From an uncultured Sphingomonadaceae bacterium (GTDB taxonomy: Bacteria > Pseudomonadota > Alphaproteobacteria > Sphingomonadales > Sphingomonadaceae), in the NCBI GenBank assembly GCA_947493195.1, contig CANLQG010000007.1, positions 95,062-159,061 on the forward strand: a DNA stretch of 64,000 nucleotides, read 5' to 3'. The notes under the pieces are model-generated. The model saw only the letters and a program-made list of their open reading frames with translations, searched no databases and was not told the DNA's origin. Both the position numbers and the translations under genes were made by a program. Below, one piece after another: positions 42,372 to 52,103 of this stretch (positions are counted from its first letter, which is position 1; each line of letters begins with the position of its first letter).

Positions 42372-42809
42372 CTAGCGCGAGCGCGACAAAGCCTGGATGC
42401 AGGCGAGGCGATCCACCGCCGCACCGTCGCTTGCACGCCGCGCCTCCAGCCACGTCGCCACTGGTTCTGCGCCCGGTGCCAGCGGGTAGAGATAGATGTC
42501 GAGCACACATGCCTCGCTGCGGAACTGCAGCTTGCGCATGTCGCCTTCCGGCGTGTCCAGCCGCGGCTGGCCGAAGCGGCTCACCAGAGCGGAGGCTGGC
42601 TGGCGGATGATGCCTGCAAGGCCGGGGCCTTCCAGCACTTCGGGCATACGGAAACCCGCAGTAGGCGGCGGAGGCGGCACGGATTCTGTCGGCGGAACCT
42701 GTCGCGGGTCTACCGTACTGGGTGGCGGCGGCGGTGCCTGCTGCTGCCGCGGTGTGGAGACACAGGCAGACAGGGTGGCAACCAGGAGAAGGGCGGCGCT
42801 CAGGCGCAT
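42372..42809 (-). CDS. Proline-rich lipoprotein, unknown
   Basis: The 145-residue product has a lipoprotein signal (MRLSAALLLVATLSAC, Cys16) followed by two polyproline stretches that probably span part of the envelope. A small domain (about 60-145) contains GIIRQPASALVSRFGQP, LQFRSEACVLDIYLYP and a final Cys. The segment resembles outer-membrane-associated beta domains of alphaproteobacterial lipoproteins, but no function is known. It follows the EI24 gene by 13 bases. Confidence 0.75.
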   Translation of the reverse strand: MRLSAALLLVATLSACVSTPRQQQAPPPPPSTVDPRQVPPTESVPPPPPTAGFRMPEVLEGPGLAGIIRQPASALVSRFGQPRLDTPEGDMRKLQFRSEACVLDIYLYPLAPGAEPVATWLEARRASDGAAVDRLACIQALSRSR

Positions 42810-42822
42810 AACAGGCGTCTTT

Positions 42823-43530
42823 CTAGGAAATTGCTTTCCGCCGCGAACCGCGGTGGACAAGGTGGGTTGCCGATGCTGCCCCAAGCACCGGCGCGAGGAA
42901 ATTGACGAAGGGAACCGCCAGCATCGCGGCGATAACTCCCCCGAGTAAGAACCGTTCTGCCTTGCTGACAGGCGCGCTGTCCCTGGTATCGTGCGAATGG
43001 CGCAGCCATACCATGTCCTGCAACTCGCGCCCCAGCAACAGCGCATTCACCAGCAGGAACAGGACGAAAGTGCCGACCCCGGTGAACAGCAGGACCAGTG
43101 CGAAAGGCAGCACGATCAGGTTCGCCAGTAATGCCCTGCCCGCTGCCGACAGCGCATTGCGAACCTGTGTCCCCCACGGCAGGTCGCGCGCCATCTGAGC
43201 TTCGTGGGGATAGTAGCGCGCTTCCACCGCCTGCACCACTTCGTCCGCATAGAACTGGATCACGGCCATCGCGACGATGCGCCAGGTCAGCCACAGCCCG
43301 ACTATCGCCAGCACCGCCGAAAGCGCCCCGCGCACGGCCCCAGCGCCCGTGAACAGCGTGTCCTCCAGCCCGCCCGCGGTGAGCAGCCAGTCCAGCAGGA
43401 ACCAGCCGCAGGTCGCCACCAGAATGAACACCGCAATGGTGACCGCGATACTTTTCAGCAGGATGCGCAACACCGCCCCGTCGGCGATCTGTCGCAGACC
43501 AAGAGCCAGAGAAGTTGCAAGTGAACCCAT
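42823..43530 (-). CDS. EI24-domain (CysZ-like) membrane protein
   Basis: The 235-residue product has about four long hydrophobic regions (25-45, 65-90, 135-165 and 195-220) and the EI24 pattern, including WLRHSHD and LGGVIAAMLAVPFVNFLAPVLGAASATHLVH at the C-terminus. CysZ members import sulfate, whereas alphaproteobacterial homologues are uncharacterised. It is the first gene of a likely two-gene unit with the lipoprotein. Confidence 0.82.
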   Translation of the reverse strand: MGSLATSLALGLRQIADGAVLRILLKSIAVTIAVFILVATCGWFLLDWLLTAGGLEDTLFTGAGAVRGALSAVLAIVGLWLTWRIVAMAVIQFYADEVVQAVEARYYPHEAQMARDLPWGTQVRNALSAAGRALLANLIVLPFALVLLFTGVGTFVLFLLVNALLLGRELQDMVWLRHSHDTRDSAPVSKAERFLLGGVIAAMLAVPFVNFLAPVLGAASATHLVHRGSRRKAIS

Positions 43531-43622
43531 CGGTGCTTGCGATTGCCCGGCGTATCGGCCAAGTCAACGCCGCTTGGTGCCCCCGCGCCGGAAAACGCGC
43601 CGCAAGTCTATCAGGAGAATGC

Positions 43623-44618
43623 ATGTCCGCCCCCCGTTACGACGTAATCGCCATCGGTAATGCCATTGTCGATGTGATGGCTCCCGCTTCGGACGAACTG
43701 GTAGAAGAGCTGGGCATGAAGAAGGGTGGCATGACGCTGGTCGATGCCGACCAGGCGAAGGAACTGTACGATGCGATGGGCCCGGCGAAGGAGATTTCCG
43801 GCGGGTCGGCGGCCAACACGCTGGCGGGCCTTTCCGGCATGGGCGCGCAGTGCGCGTTCGTGGGGCAGGTGGCGGATGACCAGCTGGGCAATGTCTTTGC
43901 GCACGATATCCGCGCCGTGGGCATCGATTTCGACGTGCCCGCCCGCGAAGGCGAGCCGCCGACCGCGCGCTGCCTGATTTTCGTGACGCCGGACGGCCAG
44001 CGCACGATGAACACGTTCCTGGGCGCGACCCAGTTCCTGCCGGCGGACGCTCTGAACGAGGAAGCCATCGGCGGGGCGGACATCCTCTACCTCGAAGGAT
44101 ACCTGTGGGATCCGGAAGAACCGCGCCGGGCGATGCGCTCTGCCATCAAGACCGCCAAGGATGCGGGCCGCAAGGTGGCCTTCACCCTGTCGGATGCTTT
44201 CGTGATCGAACGCTACGGCGACGATTTCCGCGCGCTGATCGACGATGGCATGATCGACATCCTGTTTGCCAACGAGGTGGAACTGGGCGCGCTGACCGGG
44301 GAAGAAGACTTCGACGCGGGAATCGGCGCGCTGAAGGACAAGGTACCCACGCTGGCCGTTACCCGTAGCGAAAAGGGCGCCGTCTGCGTCACCGGCGGCG
44401 AGACATACAAGGTGGCAGCGGAACCGATCGAGAAGGTGGTCGACACCACCGGCGCGGGCGACCTGTTCGCTGCCGGATTCCTGTTCGGCCACGTGCGCGG
44501 CGAGGAGCCTTCGCGCTGCCTGAAGCGCGGCGCCATCGCGGCAGCCGAGATCATCAGCCACTACGGCGCGCGGCCCGAGACGGACCTTGCCAAGCTGATG
44601 GCCGAGAAGCTTGGCTGA
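43623..44618 (+). CDS. PfkB-family kinase, adenosine kinase-like
   Basis: The 331-residue product belongs to the ribokinase/PfkB family: AIGNAIVDVMAP near the N-terminus, SGGSAANTLAGLSGMG (substrate binding), ANEVELGALTG, and the catalytic DTTGAGDLFAAGFL with Asp as base. The overall pattern is closest to the adenosine or nucleoside kinases common in Alphaproteobacteria. A clear AGGAGA site precedes the ATG at 43623. The substrate is not certain. Confidence 0.88.
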   Translation: MSAPRYDVIAIGNAIVDVMAPASDELVEELGMKKGGMTLVDADQAKELYDAMGPAKEISGGSAANTLAGLSGMGAQCAFVGQVADDQLGNVFAHDIRAVGIDFDVPAREGEPPTARCLIFVTPDGQRTMNTFLGATQFLPADALNEEAIGGADILYLEGYLWDPEEPRRAMRSAIKTAKDAGRKVAFTLSDAFVIERYGDDFRALIDDGMIDILFANEVELGALTGEEDFDAGIGALKDKVPTLAVTRSEKGAVCVTGGETYKVAAEPIEKVVDTTGAGDLFAAGFLFGHVRGEEPSRCLKRGAIAAAEIISHYGARPETDLAKLMAEKLG

Positions 44619-44856
44619 TACTGCCCGCCGACTTTAGTTGATGAAATACATGCAGGGCGCGAGGCTTCGTTCAAATCCATAGGTGCGCGTTTGTGCCCGT
44701 GCGGACGGTCGCGGACTGGAAGGGGAGCTGACGGCGAGAAAGAGCGGGCGCGGCTGTGGCAGTCGCACTCGCTGTAGGAAAGCGGGCTGACATGCGCGCG
44801 CTTCGGGAGCATGATCAGGGGTGCGCGGGAAAAGGCGCAGCTTTCGGGAGGCCTGT

Positions 44857-46077
44857 ATGACGCAAAAGACCCTACTGGCTTTATTCGCCCTTGTGCTGGC
44901 AGCCCCCACTTCCGCACGGCAGCATGAAAATCTCCAGACCGTGCTGGCGCAGCCCATCGCGATCGAACGCGAAAGCCCGGTAAGCGAGGTTCCGCTCGAA
45001 CGACGGATGGGCAAGCCTGCCCTGAATGCGCGGGTGGAGGGGGCCGAGCGGCAATTCATTTTCGATACTGGCTCGCCCAGCATGATCTCCCGTGCATTTG
45101 CCGAAGAACTCGGGCTGGAGATTATCGGTTCGAACACCGGGCACGATGCCAACGGGCGCGAGGTGACCACCGGGTTCGCCGTGGTGGACCGGCTCCAGAT
45201 TGGTTCTGTCGCGTTTCTCGAAGTGCCGGTGCTGGTCTTCGATTTCGCCGAGATCGATCCACGCGGTTGCCTGTTCGACGGGGGCGTGATCGGTTCGGAA
45301 ATCTTTCCCGGCAACGCTTGGCAGATCGACGCAGAGGCGATGCAACTGCGCATCGCGGCGGATGTGAACCGTCTTGGCCACGGCATCGATCCCGCAATCA
45401 TCGGAAAGCTGGAGGACTTCGGTTACCCCCATGCGCCTGTCTTCACATATCAGGTCGCCACGCTGGAAGATCGCGGACTGTTCGATACCGGCAGTTCCGA
45501 CGCTGTCACCCTGTTTACCGGCCTGATGTCGGACGACCGTGTGCGCGATGCGATGGTGAGCGATACGGTGGTGGAAGGGCGCGGCAGCGAGGGCGTGTCG
45601 GCAGGCGGTGCCGGAGCGGAAACGGACCTGATGCGCTTTGATCTCGACGGTTTTCGCCTGAGCGGGCCGCGGACAGGCGATGCCGGGATCGGCCGACAAC
45701 CTGCCACGACACGCGGCGTACCGCCCACGCTTCTGGGCCTGGGGCTGCTGTCGCAGTATCGCGTGATCCTGGATTATCCCGGGTCTCGCATCCTGCTTGA
45801 CCCCCGGGAGGCGGCGGAAGAGCTGCCCGCGCATCCGGGTTTTGCGCTCGCTCACGATGGAACGGGCACCAGGGTCGTGCAACTTTTTCAGGGCTCCCCG
45901 GCGCAACGCATGGGCCTGCGGCTGGGCGACGAAGTGGTGACCATCGACGGGCGCGATGTTTCAGGTGCCGACTTGCAATGCGAGACGACGCGGTGGCTGG
46001 TAGAGGAAAGGGCAGCCGCATCGGCTGGCGTGCTGACGGTATTGCGCGGCGGTGCGCTGGAAACCATCGTTCTGTGA
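44857..46077 (+). CDS. Secreted aspartyl protease with two DTG motifs and a PDZ domain
   Basis: The 406-residue product has a signal peptide (about 1-20). It then has two retropepsin-like lobes, with DTG at 70-72 (FIFDTGSPSM) and at 210-212 (GLFDTGSSDA), and a C-terminal PDZ domain (about 325-400; VQLFQGSPAQRMGLRLGDEVVTIDG). Two DTGs in one chain suggest a pseudo-dimeric active site formed within the monomer. GGGAGG lies just before the ATG at 44857. Periplasmic proteolysis is inferred. Confidence 0.85.
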   Translation: MTQKTLLALFALVLAAPTSARQHENLQTVLAQPIAIERESPVSEVPLERRMGKPALNARVEGAERQFIFDTGSPSMISRAFAEELGLEIIGSNTGHDANGREVTTGFAVVDRLQIGSVAFLEVPVLVFDFAEIDPRGCLFDGGVIGSEIFPGNAWQIDAEAMQLRIAADVNRLGHGIDPAIIGKLEDFGYPHAPVFTYQVATLEDRGLFDTGSSDAVTLFTGLMSDDRVRDAMVSDTVVEGRGSEGVSAGGAGAETDLMRFDLDGFRLSGPRTGDAGIGRQPATTRGVPPTLLGLGLLSQYRVILDYPGSRILLDPREAAEELPAHPGFALAHDGTGTRVVQLFQGSPAQRMGLRLGDEVVTIDGRDVSGADLQCETTRWLVEERAAASAGVLTVLRGGALETIVL

Positions 46078-46129
46078 AGTGCAAGCGGAGGCTAGTCGCA
46101 TATCAAGGCCTGCCGCCGGGCGGCGATGG

Positions 46130-47416
46130 TTACAGGCCCTCGCGCTCGATCTCCCGCCAGCCGATATCGCTGCGGTAGAAACCGCTGGGGAAGTCCACCA
46201 TTTCCACCGCTGCATAGGCGGCGTCCTGCGCCGCTCGGGTATCCGCTCCGCTGGCGGTGACGTTCAGCACCCGCCCGCCGTTTGCCACCAAGGTGCCGTC
46301 CTTCAGTGCAGTGCCCGCGTGGAAGACCTTCGCACCCTCGCTCTCGGCTTCGCCCAATGCAATCGCGCCGCCCTTCTCCGGCGTGCCGGGATAGCCCTTC
46401 GCCGCCATTACCACGGTCATCGCGGTATCGTCGGCAAAGCTGGGTTCCGGCAGCGCGGCCAGCGTGCTGCTGGCGCAGGCGAGCATGTACTGGGCGAGGT
46501 CGCTTTCCAGCCGCATCATCAGCACCTGGCATTCCGGGTCGCCGAAGCGGGCGTTGTATTCGACCAGTTTCGGCCCCTCGTCGGTCAGCATCAATCCGGC
46601 ATAGAGAACCCCGACGTAGGGCGTGCCGTCCTTGGCCATCTGGCGCACGGTGGGGAAGACGATGCGCTCCATCGTTTCGGCCAGCAGAGCGTCTGTCAGC
46701 ACGCGCGCCGGGCTGTAGGCGCCCATGCCGCCGGTGTTGGGGCCGGTGTCGCCTTCGCCCACGCGCTTATGATCCTGCGCGGTGCCGAAGGGGATGACGG
46801 TCTCGCCGTCGGTCAGGGCGAAGAAGCTGGCTTCCTCGCCTTCCATGAATTCCTCGATCACCACTTCCGCGCCGGCATCGCCGAAAGCGCCGCCGAACAT
46901 GTCCTCCAGCGCCTCGTGCGCGTGGGCTTCGTTCTCCGCGATCACCACGCCCTTGCCCGCGGCCAGCCCGTCGGCTTTCAGCACGAAGGGCGGGGAGAAG
47001 GTGGCGAGCGCTTGCTTCGCCTGCTCCAGCGAGGTGCAGTGGACATAGCCCGCCGTGGGAATGCCCGCCTTGTCGCACAGAGCCTTGGTAAAGTTCTTGC
47101 TGCCTTCCAACTGGGCGGCGGCTTTCGAGGGGCCGAACACGGCGATGCCTGCGGCGCGCAGGGAATCGCCCAGGCCATCAACCAGCGGCGCTTCGGGGCC
47201 GATCACGACGAGGCCCACGGCCTTCTCGGCACAGAAGGCGGCAACGGCGTCGTGGTCCTTCTCGTCCAGCGTTACCAGTTCTGCGCACTCGGCGATGCCG
47301 GGATTGCCGGGCGCTGCGTAGAGTTTGCCACCGTCTTTCGCGATCGCTGCGGATTGCGCCAGCTTCCAGCACAGGGCATGTTCGCGTCCGCCCCCGCCCA
47401 GTACAAGGATATTCAT
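46130..47416 (-). CDS. purD: Phosphoribosylamine-glycine ligase (GAR synthetase)
   Basis: PurD joins phosphoribosylamine and glycine in the second step of purine synthesis. The 428-residue ATP-grasp enzyme begins [15 protein letters not shown] and has [38 protein letters not shown] and [12 protein letters not shown]. Its ATG at 47416 overlaps the xseA ATG on the opposite strand, so the genes are divergent with no intergenic space. Confidence 0.96.
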   Translation of the reverse strand: MNILVLGGGGREHALCWKLAQSAAIAKDGGKLYAAPGNPGIAECAELVTLDEKDHDAVAAFCAEKAVGLVVIGPEAPLVDGLGDSLRAAGIAVFGPSKAAAQLEGSKNFTKALCDKAGIPTAGYVHCTSLEQAKQALATFSPPFVLKADGLAAGKGVVIAENEAHAHEALEDMFGGAFGDAGAEVVIEEFMEGEEASFFALTDGETVIPFGTAQDHKRVGEGDTGPNTGGMGAYSPARVLTDALLAETMERIVFPTVRQMAKDGTPYVGVLYAGLMLTDEGPKLVEYNARFGDPECQVLMMRLESDLAQYMLACASSTLAALPEPSFADDTAMTVVMAAKGYPGTPEKGGAIALGEAESEGAKVFHAGTALKDGTLVANGGRVLNVTASGADTRAAQDAAYAAVEMVDFPSGFYRSDIGWREIEREGL

Positions 47417-48866
47417 GGCCGCCAACACTCCATACGACGATTCCAGTGACGACAGGCTCCTAGCGACCAGCGAGGCGGGCGACAATTCCGCACCGCTGAC
47501 GATCACCGAGATTTCGCAGGCGCTGAAGCGCACGGTGGAGGACCGGTTCGGCTATGTGCGGCTGCGCGGGGAACTGTCGGGTGTGAAGCGCGCGGCCTCG
47601 GGCCACGTCTATCTCGCGCTGAAGGACGAGAAGGCGGTGCTGGACGGAGTCATGTGGCGCAGCGCCGTGCCGCGCCTGGCGTTCCAGCCCGAGGACGGGA
47701 TCGAGGTGGTCGCAACCGGCAAGCTGACCACCTATCCAGGGCGCAGCAAGTACCAGATCGTGATCGAGCGGATGGAGATCGCGGGCGAAGGCGCGCTGCT
47801 GGCGCTGCTGGAAAAGACCAAGGCGCGGCTGGAGGCGGAGGGGCTGTTCGCGCCCGAGCGCAAGCGTGCGCTGCCTTTCGCCCCGCGCGCGATCGGCGTT
47901 GTCACTTCGCCCACCGGTGCTGTGATTCGCGACATCCTGCACCGGCTGGAAGATCGCTTCCCCACACGCGTCATCGTATGGCCCGTGCTGGTGCAGGGCG
48001 ACGGCGCGGCGCGGCAGGTTGCCGATGCGGTTCGCGGCTTTGGCGCTCTTGAACCGGATGGACCCGTTCCGCGTCCCGACTTGCTGATCGTCGCGCGCGG
48101 AGGCGGCTCCATCGAGGACCTGTGGAGCTTCAACGAGGAGATCGTCGTGCGCGCCGTGGCCGAATCGCCGATCCCGGTGATCAGCGCCGTGGGGCACGAG
48201 ACCGACACGACGCTGTGCGACTACGCCGCAGACCGCCGCGCGCCCACGCCCACCGCCGCTGCCGAAATCGCTGTGCCCGTGCTGCGCGACTTGCTCGCCA
48301 CGATCGACGACCTTGCCCTGCGCCAGCGCAAGTGCGCGCTGCGCCCGGTTCAGCTTGGCCGCGAACGCCTCGCAGCGCGGACCGACCGCCTGCCGAAGCT
48401 CGAGCAATTGCTGCAACCCCACGCGCAGCGGCTGGATGACCTCGGCGAACGCCTGCGCCGCGGGCTGGTGGACAGGGCGGCGAAGGGCCGCGAGAAGCTG
48501 GCCGACCTGCGCCTCTCGCCCGCGATCCTGCGCGGTGCTTTGCGCGATTCGCGCCAGCGGCTCGCCTCCGCACGTCTCTCCCCTGCCCTCGTCACCCGGC
48601 CCATCGTCGAAAAGCGCGAACGCCTCGCATCGCTGGAGCGGTTGCGGCTGCAGCTCGACCCCAAGGCCCCGCTGCAGCGCGGCTATGCGCTGGTGAGCGC
48701 GGAGGGGCATCCGGTGGTGAAATCGCAGGGCGTCGCGGCCCAGCAGGCCCTGCTGACGCTGGAATTCGCCGACGGCACCTTGCAGGTCGTGCCCGGCGCT
48801 GCTCCGAAAAAGGTGGCCCGGCGACCGAAGGATCTTCCCGAAAGCGGCCAGCCGAAACTGCTGTAG
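47415..48866 (+). CDS. xseA: Exodeoxyribonuclease VII large subunit
   Basis: XseA is the catalytic subunit of exonuclease VII, which degrades single-stranded DNA. The 483-residue product has an N-terminal OB fold ([27 protein letters not shown]), then the catalytic domain with [38 protein letters not shown] and [29 protein letters not shown], and a long coiled-coil C-terminus. The ATG at 47415 matches the family length. xseB is not in the window. Confidence 0.96.
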   Translation: MAANTPYDDSSDDRLLATSEAGDNSAPLTITEISQALKRTVEDRFGYVRLRGELSGVKRAASGHVYLALKDEKAVLDGVMWRSAVPRLAFQPEDGIEVVATGKLTTYPGRSKYQIVIERMEIAGEGALLALLEKTKARLEAEGLFAPERKRALPFAPRAIGVVTSPTGAVIRDILHRLEDRFPTRVIVWPVLVQGDGAARQVADAVRGFGALEPDGPVPRPDLLIVARGGGSIEDLWSFNEEIVVRAVAESPIPVISAVGHETDTTLCDYAADRRAPTPTAAAEIAVPVLRDLLATIDDLALRQRKCALRPVQLGRERLAARTDRLPKLEQLLQPHAQRLDDLGERLRRGLVDRAAKGREKLADLRLSPAILRGALRDSRQRLASARLSPALVTRPIVEKRERLASLERLRLQLDPKAPLQRGYALVSAEGHPVVKSQGVAAQQALLTLEFADGTLQVVPGAAPKKVARRPKDLPESGQPKLL

Positions 48867-48912
48867 AACTCGTAAATTGCGCAGTCAGACCGCGCGCACT
48901 ACATAGGCAACC

Positions 48913-49116
48913 ATGTTGATGTCATCTTCCGATAAAGCCGCCACCCTGATGTACGGCCCCAACGCGTTCCGCATCGTGAAACCCGGCCACTTCGTCGTCT
49001 GCGCGATGAGCGGCGTACCCGTTCCGCTGGAGGAACTGCGCTACTGGAGCGTGGACCGGCAGGAGGCCTATGCCAGCGCGGAACTTTCCACCCGCCGCGC
49101 GCTTGAGGACCTGTGA
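48913..49116 (+). CDS. DUF2093 family protein
   Basis: This 67-residue protein contains the DUF2093 core (LMYGPNAFRIVKPGHFVVCAMSG, PLEELRYWSVDRQEAYA). The family is small and uncharacterised, and is often found next to xseA in Alphaproteobacteria, as here. A start at the second Met (48919) is possible. It overlaps the M23 gene by four bases. Confidence 0.85.
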   Translation: MLMSSSDKAATLMYGPNAFRIVKPGHFVVCAMSGVPVPLEELRYWSVDRQEAYASAELSTRRALEDL

Positions 49117-50051
49117 CGCAAGGCCGCTATTCCATTGTAATCCCTGCGCTGTGCGCGGCGATGGCCGCCTGCACCGTGGTGCCTCCCGCCAATGAACAGC
49201 GCGCCGCGCCACCGGCTGGCACGTCTGCAGAAGTGGTGCAGCCCGTGGCAACGCCATCGCCTGCGCCGTCTCCAACGCCGACCCCTACCGGCCCCTCCAC
49301 CTTCCTGTTCGATGGCGAACTGACGCAGGGTGGATGGATCCGCGGCCAGGCCCCCGGCGGCACGGCCAGCGCGCGGCTGGGCGAAACCGAACTGACGCTG
49401 GATGAGGAAGGCAATTTCTTCGCCGCGTTCGACCGGGATGCCGGATCGCAGGATGTGCTGGTCGCCACGCTGGAAAACGGGCGCGAAGTGCGCAGCCCCC
49501 TCACCATCGCGCCCCGCGGCTGGGATATCGAGCGGGTGAACGTGGCCCGCCGCGCAGGCGGCGCGAGCGAGAGCTTCATGCGCCGCCGCCAGCCGGAACT
49601 GGATGCCATCTGGGATGCCCGCATCGCCGATTCGGATACCGATGGCTGGAAGCAGGATTTCATCTGGCCGCTGACGGGTCGCATCTCGGGCCGCTTCGGC
49701 TCGCAGCGCATCTACCGCGGCGAACCGGGTAGCTACCATTCGGGCATCGATATCGCGACCGGCGGCAGCGGCGATCCCTTCGTGGCCCCGGCCGCGGGCG
49801 TGGTGACGCTGGCGGCGCGCGATTTCAGCCTGGAGGGCAATCTGCTCATCATCGATCACGGCGCAGGGCTGAACAGCGCTTTCCTGCACCTCTCGCAGAT
49901 CAACGTGGCAGAGGGCGACAGGGTGGAACAGGGGCAGGTGCTGGGACGCATCGGCGCCTCCGGCAGGGCCACCGGGCCGCATCTGCACTGGAGCCTGAAA
50001 TGGCACCTGACGCGGCTCGACCCGATCCTGTTCACCGGCCCCATGCCCTGA
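49113..50051 (+). CDS. M23 family metallopeptidase (LytM-type), lipoprotein
   Basis: The 312-residue product starts at GTG and carries a lipoprotein signal with lipobox MAAC (about residue 20). A Pro/Thr-rich linker, a beta-rich middle domain and a C-terminal M23 peptidase domain (about 215-310) follow. Metal and catalytic residues are visible in YHSGIDIA, LIIDHGAG and GPHLHWSL. LytM proteins cut peptidoglycan cross-links or activate amidases. It is anchored in the envelope and coupled to DUF2093. Confidence 0.9.
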   Translation: MTQGRYSIVIPALCAAMAACTVVPPANEQRAAPPAGTSAEVVQPVATPSPAPSPTPTPTGPSTFLFDGELTQGGWIRGQAPGGTASARLGETELTLDEEGNFFAAFDRDAGSQDVLVATLENGREVRSPLTIAPRGWDIERVNVARRAGGASESFMRRRQPELDAIWDARIADSDTDGWKQDFIWPLTGRISGRFGSQRIYRGEPGSYHSGIDIATGGSGDPFVAPAAGVVTLAARDFSLEGNLLIIDHGAGLNSAFLHLSQINVAEGDRVEQGQVLGRIGASGRATGPHLHWSLKWHLTRLDPILFTGPMP

Positions 50052-50091
50052 CGCTGCGGCCACGGGGGGGCAGTGTGACAGGCAGTGGGGT

Positions 50092-51078
50092 ATGAGACGC
50101 CGCAAACTGGCCGTGGCCTTGGTGATAGCGCTTGCGCTGGCGCCGGGAACGCTCGTGCGCACCGCGATTCCCAAAGGCCCGGTCATCGACTTAACGGTAA
50201 CGCCGCTCGCGGACCTGCCTGATGCCAGGCAGAGCGGCGGTTTCCACCGCCTCGGCGCCTGGGAATTGAATAGCCCGCGCATCGACTTCGGCGGCTATTC
50301 GGCCCTGCTCGTGCCGGGTGGCAAGACCCTGCGCGCGTTTTCCGACCGGGGCAACCAGCTGACTTTCACCGCGCCAGACCAGCCGCTCGGGCAGGAGGTG
50401 CGTTCCACCTTTGTCTGGAACAGGGGAGAATTCAGCAACACGCTTGCCGACATCGAAGCTGCCACCCGCGATCCGGTCACCAGCGATTACTGGCTGGCGT
50501 TCGAAAATTCCAACGCCGTGATCCGCTACACGATCGCCAGCGAACTGGGGGCGACGCGGGCGCCGCCCGAGTGGCAGGGCTGGCCCGAGAACAGCGGCGC
50601 CGAAGCGATGGCGCGCCTGCCCGACGGTGCATTCCTGGTCCTCCCGGAACGCAGTACCACCGGCTTTCTGTACCCTTCCGACCCGACAGGCGATGTGGAG
50701 CCGGTTGCGTTCGAATTTGCGGTTCCCGGCGGCTATCACCCCACCGACATGGCCGCGCTGCCCGATGGCCGCGTGCTGGTGCTGCTACGGCAGGTGGTGT
50801 GGTCGGTACCGCCATTCGCCACGGCCATTGCGCTGGCCGACCCGCGCGACCTTGCCGACGGGGACACACTCGATCTGACTCTGCTGGTGGAGTTGGAGGC
50901 CATTCTTCCGCGCGAAAATTACGAGGCGTTGGCGCTGGCGGGTGTGGCGAAGGACGGCACGGTGCAGCTTTGGCTCATGTCCGACGATAATCTCTCTGCG
51001 TTCCAGCGCACCCTGCTCGCAAAACTCAGCTGGCGCGAACCGGACGCCGCGCACGAAAAAGCGCGCGAGGAACCGTAA
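50092..51078 (+). CDS. Phytase-like esterase (PF13449-type) protein
   Basis: The 328-residue product has an N-terminal hydrophobic signal or anchor (about 5-23). Beta-propeller-like repeats typical of the 'esterase-like activity of phytase' family follow, including FGGYSALLVPGGKTLRAFSDRGN, NTLADIEAATRDP, NSGAEAMARLPDGAFLVLPE and ENYEALALAGVAKDG. Catalytic activity has not been established for most members. The terminator hairpin overlaps its stop codon. Confidence 0.8.
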   Translation: MRRRKLAVALVIALALAPGTLVRTAIPKGPVIDLTVTPLADLPDARQSGGFHRLGAWELNSPRIDFGGYSALLVPGGKTLRAFSDRGNQLTFTAPDQPLGQEVRSTFVWNRGEFSNTLADIEAATRDPVTSDYWLAFENSNAVIRYTIASELGATRAPPEWQGWPENSGAEAMARLPDGAFLVLPERSTTGFLYPSDPTGDVEPVAFEFAVPGGYHPTDMAALPDGRVLVLLRQVVWSVPPFATAIALADPRDLADGDTLDLTLLVELEAILPRENYEALALAGVAKDGTVQLWLMSDDNLSAFQRTLLAKLSWREPDAAHEKAREEP

Positions 51079-51092
51079 CCTCGCGCGCTTTT
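51061..51092. terminator. Bidirectional terminator between the phytase-like gene and rpmB
   Basis: GCGCGCGAGG (51061-51070) pairs perfectly with CCTCGCGCGC (51079-51088), followed by TTTT on the plus strand and by TTTTT on the minus strand. It serves convergent genes and includes the phytase-like stop codon in its loop. Confidence 0.85.
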
Positions 51093-51119
51093 CGCGTTTT
51101 CAGTGCTGATTGGCGCCGA

Positions 51120-51416
51120 TCAGGCAGCTTCGGACGAAGCCATCGCCTTCTTCAGCTCGCGCTTCACCTTCAGCGCGTTGCTGGACAGCTTCTCGTCACG
51201 GGTCTTCAGCAGCCAGTTGTCGAGACCGCCGTTGTGCTCCACCGAACGCAGGCCGTGGGTCGACACGCGGAACTTGAAGCTGCGATCCAGCTTCTCGCTG
51301 ATCAGCGTGACGTTCTGCAGGTTCGGCAGGAAGACCTTCTTGGTCTTGTTGTTGGCGTGGCTGACGTTGTGGCCGACCTGGCGGCCCTTGCCGGTAAGTT
51401 CGCAGATGCGCGACAT
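51120..51416 (-). CDS. rpmB: 50S ribosomal protein L28
   Basis: The 98-residue product has the L28 signature [27 protein letters not shown] and [24 protein letters not shown]. It is the longer form usual in Alphaproteobacteria. It is transcribed alone from a promoter candidate at 51476-51504. Confidence 0.97.
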   Translation of the reverse strand: MSRICELTGKGRQVGHNVSHANNKTKKVFLPNLQNVTLISEKLDRSFKFRVSTHGLRSVEHNGGLDNWLLKTRDEKLSSNALKVKRELKKAMASSEAA

Positions 51417-51475
51417 GACGAATTCTCTCGTTTGAAACGGTTGCTTTGTGCAGCTTTTAGGCTGGGAAAGGCGCG

Positions 51476-51504
51476 CGCTTACAGTGGGGCTGGAGATTCG
51501 TCAA
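51476..51504 (-). promoter_or_regulatory. Candidate rpmB promoter
   Basis: On the minus strand TTGACG (51504-51499), a 17-base spacer and TAAGCG (51481-51476) lie 60-88 bases before the rpmB start. The -35 is good and the -10 is weak. Confidence 0.45.
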
Positions 51505-51524
51505 GCTTCGCGGTAGCGCGGGGC

Positions 51525-51980
51525 ATGGCGAAATGGTCAACTCCGGAACCGATGAAGCGCGCCCTGCAACTGGCGCAGGAGGCGGCGTCCATGGGCGAAG
51601 TGCCCGTTGGCGCGGTGGTGGCCAAGGACGGAAAGGTGGTGGGCGAGGGTCACAACCTCACCCGCACAAATGCCGATCCCACCGCCCATGCAGAGATCGT
51701 GGCGATTCGCGCCGCGGCGGAAAAGCTGGGCGACGAGCGCCTGACCGGATGCGATCTTTATGTGACGCTGGAGCCATGCCCGATGTGCGCAGGCGCGATC
51801 AGCCACGCGCGGATCGGGCGCCTCTACTACGGCGCGAGCGACCCCAAGGGCGGCGCGGTGGAACACGGCGCGCGGGTGTTCCAGCAGGTGCAGTGCCTGC
51901 ACAAGCCGGAGGTCTACTCCGGGCTGGGCGAGAACGAGGCGGCGGACTTGCTGCGCGGGTTTTTTGCGGAGCGGCGGTAA
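51525..51980 (+). CDS. tadA: tRNA adenosine(34) deaminase TadA
   Basis: TadA makes inosine at the wobble position of tRNA-Arg(ACG). The 151-residue product has the zinc-binding and catalytic motif TAHAEIVAI (His55, Glu57), the LEPCPMCAGA pair (Cys85, Cys88) and GEVPVGAVV. The ATG at 51525 is the family-like start. Longer readings upstream overlap rpmB antisense. Confidence 0.95.
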   Translation: MAKWSTPEPMKRALQLAQEAASMGEVPVGAVVAKDGKVVGEGHNLTRTNADPTAHAEIVAIRAAAEKLGDERLTGCDLYVTLEPCPMCAGAISHARIGRLYYGASDPKGGAVEHGARVFQQVQCLHKPEVYSGLGENEAADLLRGFFAERR

Positions 51981-51987
51981 GAGCGGT

Positions 51988-52016
51988 ATGTCTGCTAACG
52001 ACCCCATTGCGGACAT
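51988..52016. repeat. Imperfect palindromic repeat, copy 1
   Basis: ATGTCTGC (51988-51995) faces GCGGACAT (52009-52016) as an inverted repeat with one G:T mismatch. The sequence resembles a second copy at 52419-52447, on the far side of a small gene. It looks like a short dispersed intergenic repeat. Confidence 0.55.
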
Positions 52017-52103
52017 TCGCTTGCCATGGGAAATCAGGCTGATGGATAATACATCGGGGAGCGCCGACAGTAATCTTTCCGGGCGCGCGTGGGTAGTAGT
52101 AGT

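Noticed and set aside
44650..44690. T-arm-like sequence (GTTCAAATCC) suggesting a tRNA
   Set aside because: No acceptor stem, D-arm or anticodon arm can be formed around it; the 238-base gap holds no RNA gene I can support.
46052..47449. 465-codon open frame antisense to purD
   Set aside because: Shadow; purD shows all ATP-grasp blocks.
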